Assembly: GCF_003319105.1 (NCBI RefSeq) | Contig: NZ_QOHH01000008.1 | Location: 62,001 to 126,000 of the forward strand | DNA: 64,000 nt | Direction: 5' to 3' | From: Blastococcus sp. TF02-09 | Lineage (GTDB): Bacteria; Actinomycetota; Actinomycetes; Mycobacteriales; Geodermatophilaceae | Part shown: positions 52,324-61,093 of the stretch, piece by piece | Layout of the letters: each line of letters begins with the position of its first letter | Position numbering within the stretch: the stretch's first letter is position 1 | Program-made: the position numbers and the translations under genes | Notes under the pieces: model-generated | Databases searched by the model: none | The model's input: the letters and a program-made list of their open reading frames with translations, nothing else | What the model was told of the DNA's origin: nothing

Positions 52324-53736
52324 GTGCACGCACCCGTCCCCGCCGCGCCCGCGGACCGGCTGCCGGACGGGTTCGGCGTGCGCCTGGACCCACGGGTGCG
52401 GTGCCGGGACGGCGGGTCGACGCTGCTCGGCGGCTCGCCGCTGCGGCTGCTGCGCCTGACCCCGCGGGCCCGGACGCTGCTGGCGGGGGAGCGGCTCGTC
52501 GTCCGGGACGCGGCGACCGCCACGCTCGCCGCGCACCTGCTGGACGCCGGGCTGGCCCACCCCGACCTCCCGCCCGCGGCCGGCGCCACCGACGTGACCG
52601 TGGTCGTGCCCGTCAAGGACCGGCCGGTCGCACTGGCCCGCCTGCTCGCGGCCCTGCGCGCCGATCCGGCCACGGCCGGGCTGCCGGTCGTGGTGGTGGA
52701 CGACGGGTCGGCGTCGCCCGTGCGGGCTGACGGCGCCGTCGTCGTCCGGCACGGGACCGCCCGCGGCCCCGCGGCGGCGCGCAACGCCGGGCTGCGCAAA
52801 GTCCGAACGCCGTTCGTGGCCTTCCTCGACTCCGACTGCGTGCCGCGCCCCGGCTGGCTGCCGGTCCTCCGCGCGCACCTGGCCGATCCGCGGCTGGCCG
52901 CCGTCGCTCCCCGGATCGTCGGGCTGCCGGGCCGGGGCTGGCTGCACGAGCAGGAGGCGATCGCGGGCGCGCTGGACATGGGTGCGCGCCCGGCACCGGT
53001 CCGGCAGCTCTCGGCGGTCTCCTACGTGCCCAGCGCCGCGCTGCTGTGCCGCCGGTCGGCCCTGGGGGAGGGGTTCGACGAGGCGCTGCGCGTGGCCGAG
53101 GACGTCGACCTGGTGTGGCGGCTGGCGGCGGCCGGCTGGCGGGTGCGCCTGGAACCGGCCGCCGAGGTGGCCCACGACAACCCGACGCGGGTCGGGGAGT
53201 GGGTCCGCCGGCGCGCTTACTACGGCACCGGCGCCGCCCTGCTGGCCGAGCGGCACGGAGCGCTGGTCTCGCCGCTGGTCATCGCGCCGGAGCTGGCGGC
53301 CGCCGCGGCGCTCGCGGGAGCCGGGGGACGGGCCGGACGGGCGGCCGCCGCGGGGGTGCTCGCCACCCGGGCGGTGCGGCTGGCCCGGCGGCTGGCCCGG
53401 CCGGGGGAGCGCCCGCCGCTGGCCCTGGCCGCCGTGCTGACCGCGCGGAGCAGCGGCGCCGCGGCGCGGGCGCTGTCCCGGGCGGCCACCCGGCACCACT
53501 GGCCGGTGAGCCTCGCGGCCGCCCTGGTCTCGCGCCGGGCCCGGCGCCGGCTCCTCGGCCTCGCCGTCGTCGAGGGGCTGCTGGCGTGGCTGCCGCACCG
53601 GTCGCGGACCGGACCGGTCCGTCTCCTCGCCGCACGGCGGCTGGACGACCTCGCCTACGGCGCGGGGCTGTGGGCCGGCGCCGTCCGGGCCCACTCGGCG
53701 CGGGCGCTGCTGCCCACCCGGCCGCCGCCTCCGTGA
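52324..53736 (+). CDS. mftF: MftF, mycofactocin glycosyltransferase
   Basis: A 470-residue protein. About 90 N-terminal residues (RLDPRVRCRDGGSTLLGGSP, LRLTPRARTLL) are typical of MftF, then a GT2 domain starts at about 90 (TDVTVVVPVKDRPVALARLL, with VVVVDDGSASP at 122-132 and FLDSDCVPRPGW). The C-terminal part has hydrophobic stretches. MftF adds beta-1,4-glucose units to mycofactocin. GGGGGAGA precedes the GTG. It is split from mftE by the iron-binding-protein gene and divergent from it. Confidence 0.92.
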   Translation: MHAPVPAAPADRLPDGFGVRLDPRVRCRDGGSTLLGGSPLRLLRLTPRARTLLAGERLVVRDAATATLAAHLLDAGLAHPDLPPAAGATDVTVVVPVKDRPVALARLLAALRADPATAGLPVVVVDDGSASPVRADGAVVVRHGTARGPAAARNAGLRKVRTPFVAFLDSDCVPRPGWLPVLRAHLADPRLAAVAPRIVGLPGRGWLHEQEAIAGALDMGARPAPVRQLSAVSYVPSAALLCRRSALGEGFDEALRVAEDVDLVWRLAAAGWRVRLEPAAEVAHDNPTRVGEWVRRRAYYGTGAALLAERHGALVSPLVIAPELAAAAALAGAGGRAGRAAAAGVLATRAVRLARRLARPGERPPLALAAVLTARSSGAAARALSRAATRHHWPVSLAAALVSRRARRRLLGLAVVEGLLAWLPHRSRTGPVRLLAARRLDDLAYGAGLWAGAVRAHSARALLPTRPPPP

Positions 53737-53866
53737 CACCTGCGTGAACTCCCGGCGTGTCTCCGCCCGTCCGGAATGACCCGGAGCCACCCGCGCTTGT
53801 CGCCCTTCGTACTGCGGTCCGGCCAGCGTGGGTCCCCGCTCCGTCCCGCTCCTCCGGAGGACCCCC

Positions 53867-55123
53867 GTGACCACCCTGCACGAACGGCCGACCGCGGCTC
53901 CCGCGGTGCCCGCGCCCTCTCCCGCCCGCACCGCGCTGGTCCTGGGCGCCTTCGTCGCCATCGGGCCGCTGACCATCGACATGTACCTGCCGGCGCTCCC
54001 GACCATCGAGCGCGAGCTGGAGACGACGTCGGCCGCCGTCCAGCTCACGCTCACCGGCACCCTGATCGGCCTGGCCCTGGGGCAGCTCGTCCTCGGGCCG
54101 CTGTCCGACGCGCTCGGCCGCACGCGGCCCCTGCTGGCGGGCACCGCGCTGCACGTGCTGGCGTCCCTGCTGGTCGTCATCGCCCCGAACCTGGCCGTCC
54201 TGGGCGCGCTCCGCGTGCTGCAGGGCGTCGGGACGGCGGCCGGCGCGGTCGTGGCCATCGCCATCGTGCGCGACCTGTACGACGGCCGGGCCGCCGCCAC
54301 CATGCTGTCGCGGCTGTTCCTCGTGCTCGGTGCTGCACCCGTGCTGGCGCCCACGATCGGCGGGGAGATGCTCCGCTGGACCTCGTGGCGGGGGATCTTC
54401 GTCCTGCTGGCGGTGTACGGCGTCGTCATGGTGGCGGTGGGCGCGCGCCTGCTCCCCGAGACGCTGCCCCCGGAGCGCCGCCGGTCCAGCGGGATCGCCG
54501 GGACGCTGCGCGGCTACCGCGGGCTGCTGCGCGACCGTGCCTACGTCGGGCTGGTGCTCGTCGCCGGGCTGACCATGGCCGGGCTGTTCAGCTACGTGGC
54601 GGGGTCGGCGTTCGTCTACCAGGGCGAGTTCGGCCTCGACGAGCAGCAGTTCGGCCTGCTCTTCGGCGCCGGCGCGTTCTGGCTAATCGCCGCCACCCAG
54701 CTCAACCCTGTCCTGCTCCGCCGCTGGTCGCCGGCCCAGGTGCTGGTCAGCGGCACGGCGGCCGGGGCGGTCGCGGGTGCGGTGCTCGTGGCGCTGGCGG
54801 TGACCACCACCGGCGGCCTGTGGGGCGTGGCGCTGAGCCTGTGGGCGGTGCTGGCCGCCTGCGGGCTGGCCCTGCCCAACGCCCCCGCGCTCGCGCTGTC
54901 CCGCCACGGCGACGCCGCCGGCACGGCCGCGGCGCTGCTCGGCGCCGTCCAGTTCGGGGTCGGTGCGCTGGTGTCGCCCGTCGTCGGGCTGCTCGGCGAC
55001 GACGCGGCGGCCATCGGCACCGTCGTCGTCACCGCCCTCGGGCTGGCGCTCGCGATCCTCCTGCTCGTGGTGCGCCCCTGGCAGCTGGTCGTGGACGAGG
55101 ACGCGGCGGTGCCCGCCGCATGA
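53867..55123 (+). CDS. MFS exporter, Bcr/CflA family
   Basis: A 418-residue twelve-helix transporter. TIDMYLPALPTIERELETTS after helix 1 is the Bcr/CflA signature; motif A is GQLVLGPLSDALGRTRPLLA. Relatives export bicyclomycin, chloramphenicol or other drugs. CGGAGG lies 8 bp before the GTG. The stop overlaps the ATG of a second MFS gene by 4 bp, so the two transporters are made together. Confidence 0.92.
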   Translation: MTTLHERPTAAPAVPAPSPARTALVLGAFVAIGPLTIDMYLPALPTIERELETTSAAVQLTLTGTLIGLALGQLVLGPLSDALGRTRPLLAGTALHVLASLLVVIAPNLAVLGALRVLQGVGTAAGAVVAIAIVRDLYDGRAAATMLSRLFLVLGAAPVLAPTIGGEMLRWTSWRGIFVLLAVYGVVMVAVGARLLPETLPPERRRSSGIAGTLRGYRGLLRDRAYVGLVLVAGLTMAGLFSYVAGSAFVYQGEFGLDEQQFGLLFGAGAFWLIAATQLNPVLLRRWSPAQVLVSGTAAGAVAGAVLVALAVTTTGGLWGVALSLWAVLAACGLALPNAPALALSRHGDAAGTAAALLGAVQFGVGALVSPVVGLLGDDAAAIGTVVVTALGLALAILLLVVRPWQLVVDEDAAVPAA

Positions 55124-56385
55124 GCGCCCCCTCCGAGCTCTCCCGCGGCCGGCTGGCCGCCGCGGTCGTCGCCCTCGCGCTGGGCGGCTTCGCGATCGGC
55201 ACGACGGAGTTCGTGACCATGGGGCTGCTGCCCGAAGTGGCCGAGGGCGTCGGCATCGACATCCCCACGGCCGGGCACGTCATCTCGCTGTACGCGCTGG
55301 GCGTCGTCGTCGGCGCTCCGGTGATCGCCGCGCTCGGGACCCGGCTCCCCCGCCGCGGGCTGCTGATCGGGCTCATGGTCGCGTTCCTGGTCGGCAACGC
55401 CCTGACCGCGCTCGCGCCCGGCTACGGCTCGCTGCTGGCGGCCCGCTTCGTCGCCGGGCTGCCGCACGGGGCCTACTTCGGCGTGGCGTCGCTGGTCGCG
55501 GCCTCCCTCGTGGCGCCGCACCTGCGCGGGCGCGCGGTCAGCTCGGTGATGCTGGGCCTCGCCGTCGCCAACGTGGCGGGGGTGCCGGCGGCCACCTGGC
55601 TGGGGCAGCAGCTGGGGTGGCGCAGCGCCTACTGGGCCGTGGTGGTCATCGCCGCGCTGACCATCGCCGCCGTCGCCACCGCTGTCCCGGCGTCCCCGGG
55701 CGACCCCGACGCGACCGTGCGCACCGAGCTCGGCGCGCTGCGCCGCCCGCAGGTGGTGCTCACCCTGCTCGTGGGTGTCGTCGGCTTCGGGGGCATGTTC
55801 GCCGTCTACAGCTACGTCGCGCCGCTGGTCACCGACGTGACCGGCATGTCGCGGGACTCGATCCCGCTGGTGCTGCTCGCGTTCGGGCTCGGCGGCGTGG
55901 TGGGGACGGCGCTCGGCGGGCGCCTGGCCGACCTGGCGCTGTTCCGGTCGCTGGTGGGCGCGAACATCGCCACGGGAGTGCTGCTCGCGCTCATCCCGCT
56001 GGCCGCCCGCACGCCGGTCACCGTCGTCGTGGCGATCTTCCTGGTGGGCGCCGGCGCCTCGACGCTCGTGGTGTGCCTGCAGATGCGGCTCATGGAGGTC
56101 GCCGGCGAGGCGCAGATGCTCGGCGCGGCGCTCAACCATTCGGCGCTCAACGCGGCCAACGCCCTGGGCGCGTGGGCGGGCGGGCTGGTCATCGCCGCGG
56201 GCTACGGCTACACCTCGCCCGGGCTGCTGGGCGCGGGCCTGGCGGCGGCCGGGCTGGTCGCCCTGACCGCCTCGGCCGTCCTGCGGCGGCGCGAGCTGCG
56301 GCTCCCGGAGGCGCGCCCGGAACACCCGTCCCACGCGGCTCAGGACGCCCGCGCCGCACAGGTGGGGGAGCCTGCCGGGCGGTAG
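55120..56385 (+). CDS. MFS exporter, AraJ/Cmx-like
   Basis: A 421-residue twelve-helix transporter. GGFAIGTTEFVTMGLLPEVA is the signature of the AraJ/YdhP/Cmx group (TEFxxMGLLP), followed by YALGVVVGAPVIAALGTRLP. Relatives export arabinose-type sugars or chloramphenicol; the cargo here is unknown. ATG overlaps the previous gene. The pair of different MFS families in one operon is notable. The coxG paralogue starts 87 bp downstream. Confidence 0.9.
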   Translation: MSAPSELSRGRLAAAVVALALGGFAIGTTEFVTMGLLPEVAEGVGIDIPTAGHVISLYALGVVVGAPVIAALGTRLPRRGLLIGLMVAFLVGNALTALAPGYGSLLAARFVAGLPHGAYFGVASLVAASLVAPHLRGRAVSSVMLGLAVANVAGVPAATWLGQQLGWRSAYWAVVVIAALTIAAVATAVPASPGDPDATVRTELGALRRPQVVLTLLVGVVGFGGMFAVYSYVAPLVTDVTGMSRDSIPLVLLAFGLGGVVGTALGGRLADLALFRSLVGANIATGVLLALIPLAARTPVTVVVAIFLVGAGASTLVVCLQMRLMEVAGEAQMLGAALNHSALNAANALGAWAGGLVIAAGYGYTSPGLLGAGLAAAGLVALTASAVLRRRELRLPEARPEHPSHAAQDARAAQVGEPAGR

Positions 56386-56472
56386 CGTCGGGACGCCGCC
56401 GGTCCGTACTCGTCCGTCCCAACCGGGGCACGTGCGGGAGCCGGCGGGACGCACCTTCAGGAGGGTCCAGCC

Positions 56473-57669
56473 GTGCAACTGGAGAACTCGTTCCACGTGC
56501 CCGTGCCCGTCGACGAGGCGTGGCGGGTGCTGCTCGACGCCGAGCGGTCGGTGCCGTGCATGCCGGGGGCCCGGCTCGACTCCGCCGACGGCGACCGGTG
56601 CACCGGCTCGATCAAGGTCAAGCTGGGGCCGATCAACCTCACCTACCAGGGCACGGCCACCCTCACGGAGCGGGACGACGCCGCGCACCGCGCCGTCATC
56701 GACGCCCGCGGTAAGGACCAGCGCGGCAACGGGACGGCGGCGGCCGTCATCACGGCGACCCTGGTGGCCGACGGCGGCGCGACGCGCGTCGACGTCGTCA
56801 CCGACCTGACCATCACCGGGCGGCCCACGCAGTTCGGCCGCGGCGTGATGACCGACGTCGCCGACAAGATGCTCGCGCAGTTCGCCGAGAAGCTCGCCGC
56901 CCAGCTGGGCGCCCCGGCCCCGGTTCCCGCCCCCGGCCCGGCCGCCGCGGCGGCTGCGACGGCCACCGGCGTGGTCGAGGAGATCGCCGCCTCGGTCGAG
57001 CAGGTGCCCGGGACGGGCGCTGCCGCGAAGACCGTGAAGAAGGCGGCCGCCGCGACCAAGAAGGCTGCGGCCAGCGCGACCGAGAAGGTGACCGAGCCGG
57101 CTGCCGCGCCGGCGAAGAAGTCCGCGCCCGCGAAGAAGGCCACCGCGGCGACGGAGAAGGCTGTCCCCGCGAAGAAGGCGGCGGCGAAGACGACGGCGGC
57201 CAAGGCGTCGCCGGCCAAGGCGGCGCCGGCCACGGCGGCCGAGAAGCGCGCGGCCACCAAGGCTGCTGCGAAGGCGGCCCCCGCGAAGGCGGCTCCGGCC
57301 AAGGCAGCTCCGACCAAGGCGGCTCCCTCCGAGGCCGCGCCGCCCGGGGCGCCGCTGCCCGCCGAGACCGCCGTGCCCGCGGATGCCGCCCCGGTGTCCG
57401 GCGGTGCCCGCCGGCCCAGCGGTCCGCCGACGGGCCCGTCCGCTCCCCCGGCCCGCCCGGCCACCGGCGCCCCGGCGCGCAGCGTCCCGCCGGCGGGCCC
57501 CGCGCCGACCGCGCCGTCCGCCCCGGGTGGCGCGCCTGCGCGCCCGGAGCCGATCGACCTGCTCGAGGTATCCGCGGGCGGGCCGGGCCGGTACGCGCCC
57601 GCCGTCGGCGCCGCGGCCGCGGTCGTCGCGGTGGTGCTGCTCCTCCGCCGTCGGCGTCGCCGCCGCTGA
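56473..57669 (+). CDS. CoxG paralogue with histone-H1-like Lys/Ala/Pro tail and membrane anchor
   Basis: A 398-residue protein. Residues 1-145 are the CoxG SRPBCC domain (ARGKDQRGNGTAAAV, GRPTQFGRGVMTDVADKML), very like the coxG at 17195 and sharing 39 identical nucleotides. Residues about 175-300 are made of KKA/AAKK/APAKA repeats as in histone H1, HupB or HBHA tails; residues 300-360 are Pro/Ala-rich. The end PEPIDLLEV is followed by a hydrophobic helix and RRRRRRR. No other cox gene is near. It may carry a quinone-like ligand and also touch DNA or the cell surface; this is inference. GTG start. Confidence 0.85.
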   Translation: MQLENSFHVPVPVDEAWRVLLDAERSVPCMPGARLDSADGDRCTGSIKVKLGPINLTYQGTATLTERDDAAHRAVIDARGKDQRGNGTAAAVITATLVADGGATRVDVVTDLTITGRPTQFGRGVMTDVADKMLAQFAEKLAAQLGAPAPVPAPGPAAAAAATATGVVEEIAASVEQVPGTGAAAKTVKKAAAATKKAAASATEKVTEPAAAPAKKSAPAKKATAATEKAVPAKKAAAKTTAAKASPAKAAPATAAEKRAATKAAAKAAPAKAAPAKAAPTKAAPSEAAPPGAPLPAETAVPADAAPVSGGARRPSGPPTGPSAPPARPATGAPARSVPPAGPAPTAPSAPGGAPARPEPIDLLEVSAGGPGRYAPAVGAAAAVVAVVLLLRRRRRRR

Positions 57670-57684
57670 CCGGACCGGCGTACC

Positions 57685-57735
57685 CGCGAGCCATGCGAAC
57701 TCGTGGTCATCAGCGGCTGATGGCCCCGAGTGCGC
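57685..57735. terminator. Long hairpin between convergent genes
   Basis: The segment folds on itself almost along its whole length (outer CGCGA with TCGCG, then CCATGCG with CGCATGG, ACTCG with CGAGT, CATCAGC with GCTGATG). It is 16 bp after the coxG paralogue and 23 bp from the hydrolase stop. Confidence 0.7.
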
Positions 57736-57757
57736 ATGGTTCGCGACCGGCGCGCCG

Positions 57758-58378
57758 TCAGGCGGGCAGGGCCTCGGTGAGCCAGGACAGCGCCGCCGCC
57801 GCGGCGAGCCCGGGGTTCTTCTTCAGCGAGTGGTCGCCCGGCACCGCGTAGACCGAGGCCTGCCCGGAGCCGGCGAGCACGGCGGCGACGTCCTCGGGCC
57901 GGCCGAAGGCGTCGGTCTCGCCCTGCACGACGACGATCGGCACCGCCACGCCGGTCAGCTCCGCCGCGCGCGTCTTCTCCGGCCGCCCCGGCGGGTGCAG
58001 CGGGAACGCCAGCGCCAGCACCCCGGCCGCGCCCTCGGCCGCCGACGTCCGGCAGGCGACGCGGGCGCCCGCGCTCCGGCCGCCGAGCACCAGCCGGCCG
58101 GGCAGCCGGTCGGTCAGCCGCAGCCGGTCCAGCACCGCACCCCACGCCTCGTCCAGCCGCGGCGGCGCGGGTGCGATCCGCTTGCCCGCCACGCGCCAGG
58201 GCTGGTCGACCCGGTGCACCAGCCAGCCGGCGTCCGCCGCCTCCGCGGTCAGCGCCACCAGGTCCGGGCCGTCCGCGCCGCCGCCCGCTCCGTGACCGAG
58301 CACGAGCGTGCCCGCGCTGCCGTCGCCGGTGCTGACCACCCGGGCGGGACCGTGCGGGGTGTCGACCAGTTCGCTCAT
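57758..58378 (-). CDS. Alpha/beta hydrolase of the KAT3/Tex30 (dienelactone hydrolase-like) group
   Basis: A 206-residue hydrolase. TLVLGHGAGGGADGPDLVAL holds the oxyanion loop, LVLGGRSAGARVACRTSA the nucleophile Ser (GxSxG variant GRSAG), VPIVVVQGETDAFG the Asp and VPGDHSLKK the His. Natural substrate unknown. The ATG at 58378 overlaps the stop of the HAD gene upstream (ATGA), so it is the last gene of a three-gene minus-strand operon (DedA, HAD, hydrolase). Confidence 0.87.
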   Translation of the reverse strand: MSELVDTPHGPARVVSTGDGSAGTLVLGHGAGGGADGPDLVALTAEAADAGWLVHRVDQPWRVAGKRIAPAPPRLDEAWGAVLDRLRLTDRLPGRLVLGGRSAGARVACRTSAAEGAAGVLALAFPLHPPGRPEKTRAAELTGVAVPIVVVQGETDAFGRPEDVAAVLAGSGQASVYAVPGDHSLKKNPGLAAAAALSWLTEALPA

Positions 58379-59043
58379 GCGGGCAGGGCCAGGAGCCCCT
58401 CGACGACGCCGGCCAGGTCGTCGGCCTGCACGTGCGGCGCCTCGTAGACCGCCGGGTACACCCGCTCGCTGCGCGGGAACCACGCGCCGGTCAGCCCGGC
58501 CCGCTGCGCGCCGAGCACGTCCCACCCGTGCGCGGCGACCAGCGCCAGGCGGTCGGGCGCCACGCCGCACCGGCCCGCGGCCCACAGGTAGGTCTCGCGG
58601 GCGGGCTTCCAGGCGCGGATCGTCTCGCTGCTCAGCGTCGTCGCGACCAGCGGCGCGATCCCGCCGCGCTGCAGCCCCGCTTCGGCCACCCCGGGTGAGC
58701 CGTGGGACAGCGTCACCACGCGCACGCCCGCCTCGGTGAGCCGCCGCAGCGCCGGCTCGACGTCGGGGTGCGGCGCGAGCTCGGCGAACGCGTCGAGCAC
58801 ACCGGCGCGGTCGTCCGCCGGCAGCGGGCTCTCCTGGGCGAGTGCGGCGTCGAAGGCGTCCCGGAAGGAGCACCAGCTGCCGGTGACGGTGGCGGCGAAG
58901 CCGGTGAGCAGGGTGCGGGCGAAGACCGCGCGCAGCATCGACTCCGGCTGCCCGGCCGCCACCAGCGCGGCGCGCACGGGCGCCAGGTCCAGCAGCGTCT
59001 CGTTCACGTCGAACGCGACGACCGCGGGGCGCCGGCGGGTCAT
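58375..59043 (-). CDS. HAD-superfamily hydrolase, haloacid dehalogenase type II-like
   Basis: A 222-residue HAD enzyme. The nucleophile Asp12 is in VVAFDVNETLLDL, followed by VVTLSHGSPGVAEAGLQ (motif II Ser), IRAWKPARETYLWAAGRCGV (motif III Lys) and LVAAHGWDVLGAQRAGLTGA (motif IV). This is the pattern of L-2-haloacid dehalogenases, though many relatives have other substrates. GTG or ATG overlap on both sides ties it to dedA upstream and the hydrolase downstream. Confidence 0.88.
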   Translation of the reverse strand: MTRRRPAVVAFDVNETLLDLAPVRAALVAAGQPESMLRAVFARTLLTGFAATVTGSWCSFRDAFDAALAQESPLPADDRAGVLDAFAELAPHPDVEPALRRLTEAGVRVVTLSHGSPGVAEAGLQRGGIAPLVATTLSSETIRAWKPARETYLWAAGRCGVAPDRLALVAAHGWDVLGAQRAGLTGAWFPRSERVYPAVYEAPHVQADDLAGVVEGLLALPA

Positions 59044-59717
59044 GCCTCGTCGCGCTCGTCGGCCGGCAGGTAGGCGCCGGCCGACGGGGGACGGCGCAGG
59101 CGGCCGCTGAGCTTCTTGTAGAGGAACCAGGCCACGAACGCGACGACGGCGATCACGACCGCGTAGTCCAGGTAGTGCAGGTTGTCGCGCACGAAGTCGC
59201 CGGCGGCCACGCCCAGCCCGATGAGCACGCTGTTCCAGATCAGGCTGCCCGCGGTGGTGAACAGCAGGAACTGCCCGATCGGCATCCGCACCACGCCGGC
59301 GGGCACCGAGATGAAGCTGCGCACGATCGGCACCATGCGGCCGAGGAACACCGCCGAGCGCCCGTGCCGCTCGAACCAGGCGAAGGTCTTGTCGACGTCC
59401 TCGGTCTCCACGAGCGGGAGCCGGTCGAGGAAGGCGTGCGAGCGCCGCGGGCCCAGGGCGAGGCCCACGTAGTAGAAGAAGATGGCGCCCAGCACCGAGC
59501 CGAGGGTGGCGAACAGGACGACCGGGACGATGTTCATCTCGCCGTCGTTGATGAGCACGCCCGCCAGGGTCAGGACCGCCTCGCTCGGGATGGGCGGGAT
59601 CACCGTCTCGGCCAGGATGGCCAGGCCCACGCCCACCGGGCCCAGGGAGTTCACCAGATCCAGCAGGAATCCGGTGATCCCGCCCTGGTCGGAGGCAGCG
59701 GCGGCGAGGAGGTCCAT
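59040..59717 (-). CDS. DedA-family membrane protein
   Basis: A 225-residue membrane protein. Signature segments are AILAETVIPPIPSEAVLTLA (helix-loop with the Glu), GSVLGAIFFYYVGLALGPRR and GRMVPIVRSFISVPAGVVRM (the Arg-containing re-entrant loop). DedA proteins move or flip lipid carriers such as undecaprenyl phosphate and support pH tolerance. TACCGT stands 6 bp before the ATG, with GGAG between, so the start could be leaderless or SD-led. First gene of the three-gene operon. Confidence 0.9.
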   Translation of the reverse strand: MDLLAAAASDQGGITGFLLDLVNSLGPVGVGLAILAETVIPPIPSEAVLTLAGVLINDGEMNIVPVVLFATLGSVLGAIFFYYVGLALGPRRSHAFLDRLPLVETEDVDKTFAWFERHGRSAVFLGRMVPIVRSFISVPAGVVRMPIGQFLLFTTAGSLIWNSVLIGLGVAAGDFVRDNLHYLDYAVVIAVVAFVAWFLYKKLSGRLRRPPSAGAYLPADERDEA

Positions 59718-59723
59718 GGCTCC

Positions 59724-59729
59724 ACGGTA
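59724..59729 (-). promoter_or_regulatory. -10 element TACCGT before dedA-like gene
   Basis: On the minus strand TACCGT lies 6 bp before the ATG at 59717. The gap reads GGAGCC, so a very short leader with SD function is also possible. Confidence 0.45.
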
Positions 59730-59775
59730 TCGGCCGATCCCGGTGCGCTGCCGCGACGCCGACGGTCGGCGCGGC

Positions 59776-59781
59776 TAGCGT
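59776..59781 (+). promoter_or_regulatory. -10 element TAGCGT, leaderless amidohydrolase start
   Basis: TAGCGT is followed by 8 bp and the ATG at 59790. Together with 59724-59729 it makes a compact divergent promoter pair only 46 bp apart. Confidence 0.45.
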
Positions 59782-59789
59782 CGCCAGGT

Positions 59790-61088
59790 ATGCGCCAGCG
59801 TTTCACCGCCCGGGCCGCCGTGGTCGGGGACCGCGCCGGCACCGTCGTCCCCGATGCCGCCGTCGACGTCCTGGACGGGTCGATCGAGTGGGTCGGCCCC
59901 GCCGCCGATGCTCCGCCGCAGGCCGACGCCGAGGTGGTCGCGCTGCCCGGCATCCTCACGCCCGGCCTGGTCAACGCCCACTCGCACGCGCCGATGGTGC
60001 TGTTCCGCGGGCAGGGGGAGGGGCTGCCGCTGGACCGCTGGCTGCAGGAGGTCATGTGGCCGCGGGAGGCCCGCCTCACCGCCGACGACGTCGAGGTCGC
60101 GATGACCGCGGCGTCGGCGGAGATGCTCGGCAACGGCATCACCACCAGCGTCGAGATGTACTTCCAGCCGGAGCGGATCGCGGCCGCCGTCGGCGTCACC
60201 GGTGCCCGCGCCGTCATCGCCACCCCGCTGCTCCCGCTGCCGGGCATGCCGCCGATGGAGGAGCAGCTGCGCGCCGCCGTCGCGCTGGCCGCCGGTGCGC
60301 CCGACGACGGCACGGTCGAGTACGGCCTGGGCCCGCACGCGGCCTACACCGTGTCGCTGCCCGTGCTGCGCGACGCGGCCGCCGCGGCCCGGGAGCACGG
60401 CCTGCTGCTGCACCTGCACGTTGCCGAGACCGCGACCGAGGGCGACGACCTGCTCGCCACCCACGGCCTCTCGGTGCCCGCGCTGCTGGCCGCCCACGAC
60501 GTCCTGGGCGGGCGGGTGCTGGCCGCGCACTGCGTGCACATGGACGACGGCGACCTGGACCTCTGGCGGGAGTACGACGTCGCCGTGGCGCACTGCCCGG
60601 CGAGCAACGCCAAGCTGGCCAGCGGCGTCGCGCGCGTGCGGGACATGCTCGACCGCGGCTTCCGGGTGGGCCTGGGCACCGACGGCCCGGCGTCCAACGA
60701 CTCCCTCGACCTGCTGGCCGACCTGCGCCTGGCCGCCGGCATGGCGCGGCTGCGCGAACGGTCGGCCACCGCGCTGACCGCCGCCGAGGCATTCTGGATG
60801 GTCACCGGCGCGGCCGCCGACGCGCTGGGCCGCCCCGACCTCGGGGTGCTCGAGCCCGGGCGGCGCGCGGATCTCGTGCACGTGGACACCCGCGACCTCG
60901 TCTTCGAGCCCGTCGGCGACGCCGACGACCTGCTCGCGCACCTGCTCTGGTCGGCCGACGGCCGGCACGTGCGCGACGTGTGGGTGGGCGGCAGCCAGGT
61001 GGTGGCGGAGGGCCGCTCGACGCGGGTGGACGCCGACGCGCTGCGGCGCGACGTCGCCGAGCGCGCCGCCCGCCTCGCCACCGGCTGA
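59790..61088 (+). CDS. Amidohydrolase, MTA/SAH deaminase-like
   Basis: A 432-residue metal-dependent deaminase of the ATZ/TRZ/MtaD group. His64 and His66 (VNAHSHAPMVLF) bind the metal, with HLHVAETATEGDD, LAAHCVHMDDGDLD and GLGTDGPASNDSLDLLADLR giving the other ligands and the catalytic Glu and Asp. It probably removes an amino group from adenosine-type compounds (methylthioadenosine, S-adenosylhomocysteine) or a related heterocycle. The ATG follows a TAGCGT -10. A long hairpin follows the stop. Confidence 0.9.
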   Translation: MRQRFTARAAVVGDRAGTVVPDAAVDVLDGSIEWVGPAADAPPQADAEVVALPGILTPGLVNAHSHAPMVLFRGQGEGLPLDRWLQEVMWPREARLTADDVEVAMTAASAEMLGNGITTSVEMYFQPERIAAAVGVTGARAVIATPLLPLPGMPPMEEQLRAAVALAAGAPDDGTVEYGLGPHAAYTVSLPVLRDAAAAAREHGLLLHLHVAETATEGDDLLATHGLSVPALLAAHDVLGGRVLAAHCVHMDDGDLDLWREYDVAVAHCPASNAKLASGVARVRDMLDRGFRVGLGTDGPASNDSLDLLADLRLAAGMARLRERSATALTAAEAFWMVTGAAADALGRPDLGVLEPGRRADLVHVDTRDLVFEPVGDADDLLAHLLWSADGRHVRDVWVGGSQVVAEGRSTRVDADALRRDVAERAARLATG

Positions 61089-61093
61089 CTGCT

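Noticed and set aside
57000-57340. Lys/Ala-rich region of the CoxG paralogue as a frameshift artefact
   Set aside because: The frame continues through it to the PEPIDLLEV motif and membrane helix shared with the other CoxG, so it is translated in the right frame.
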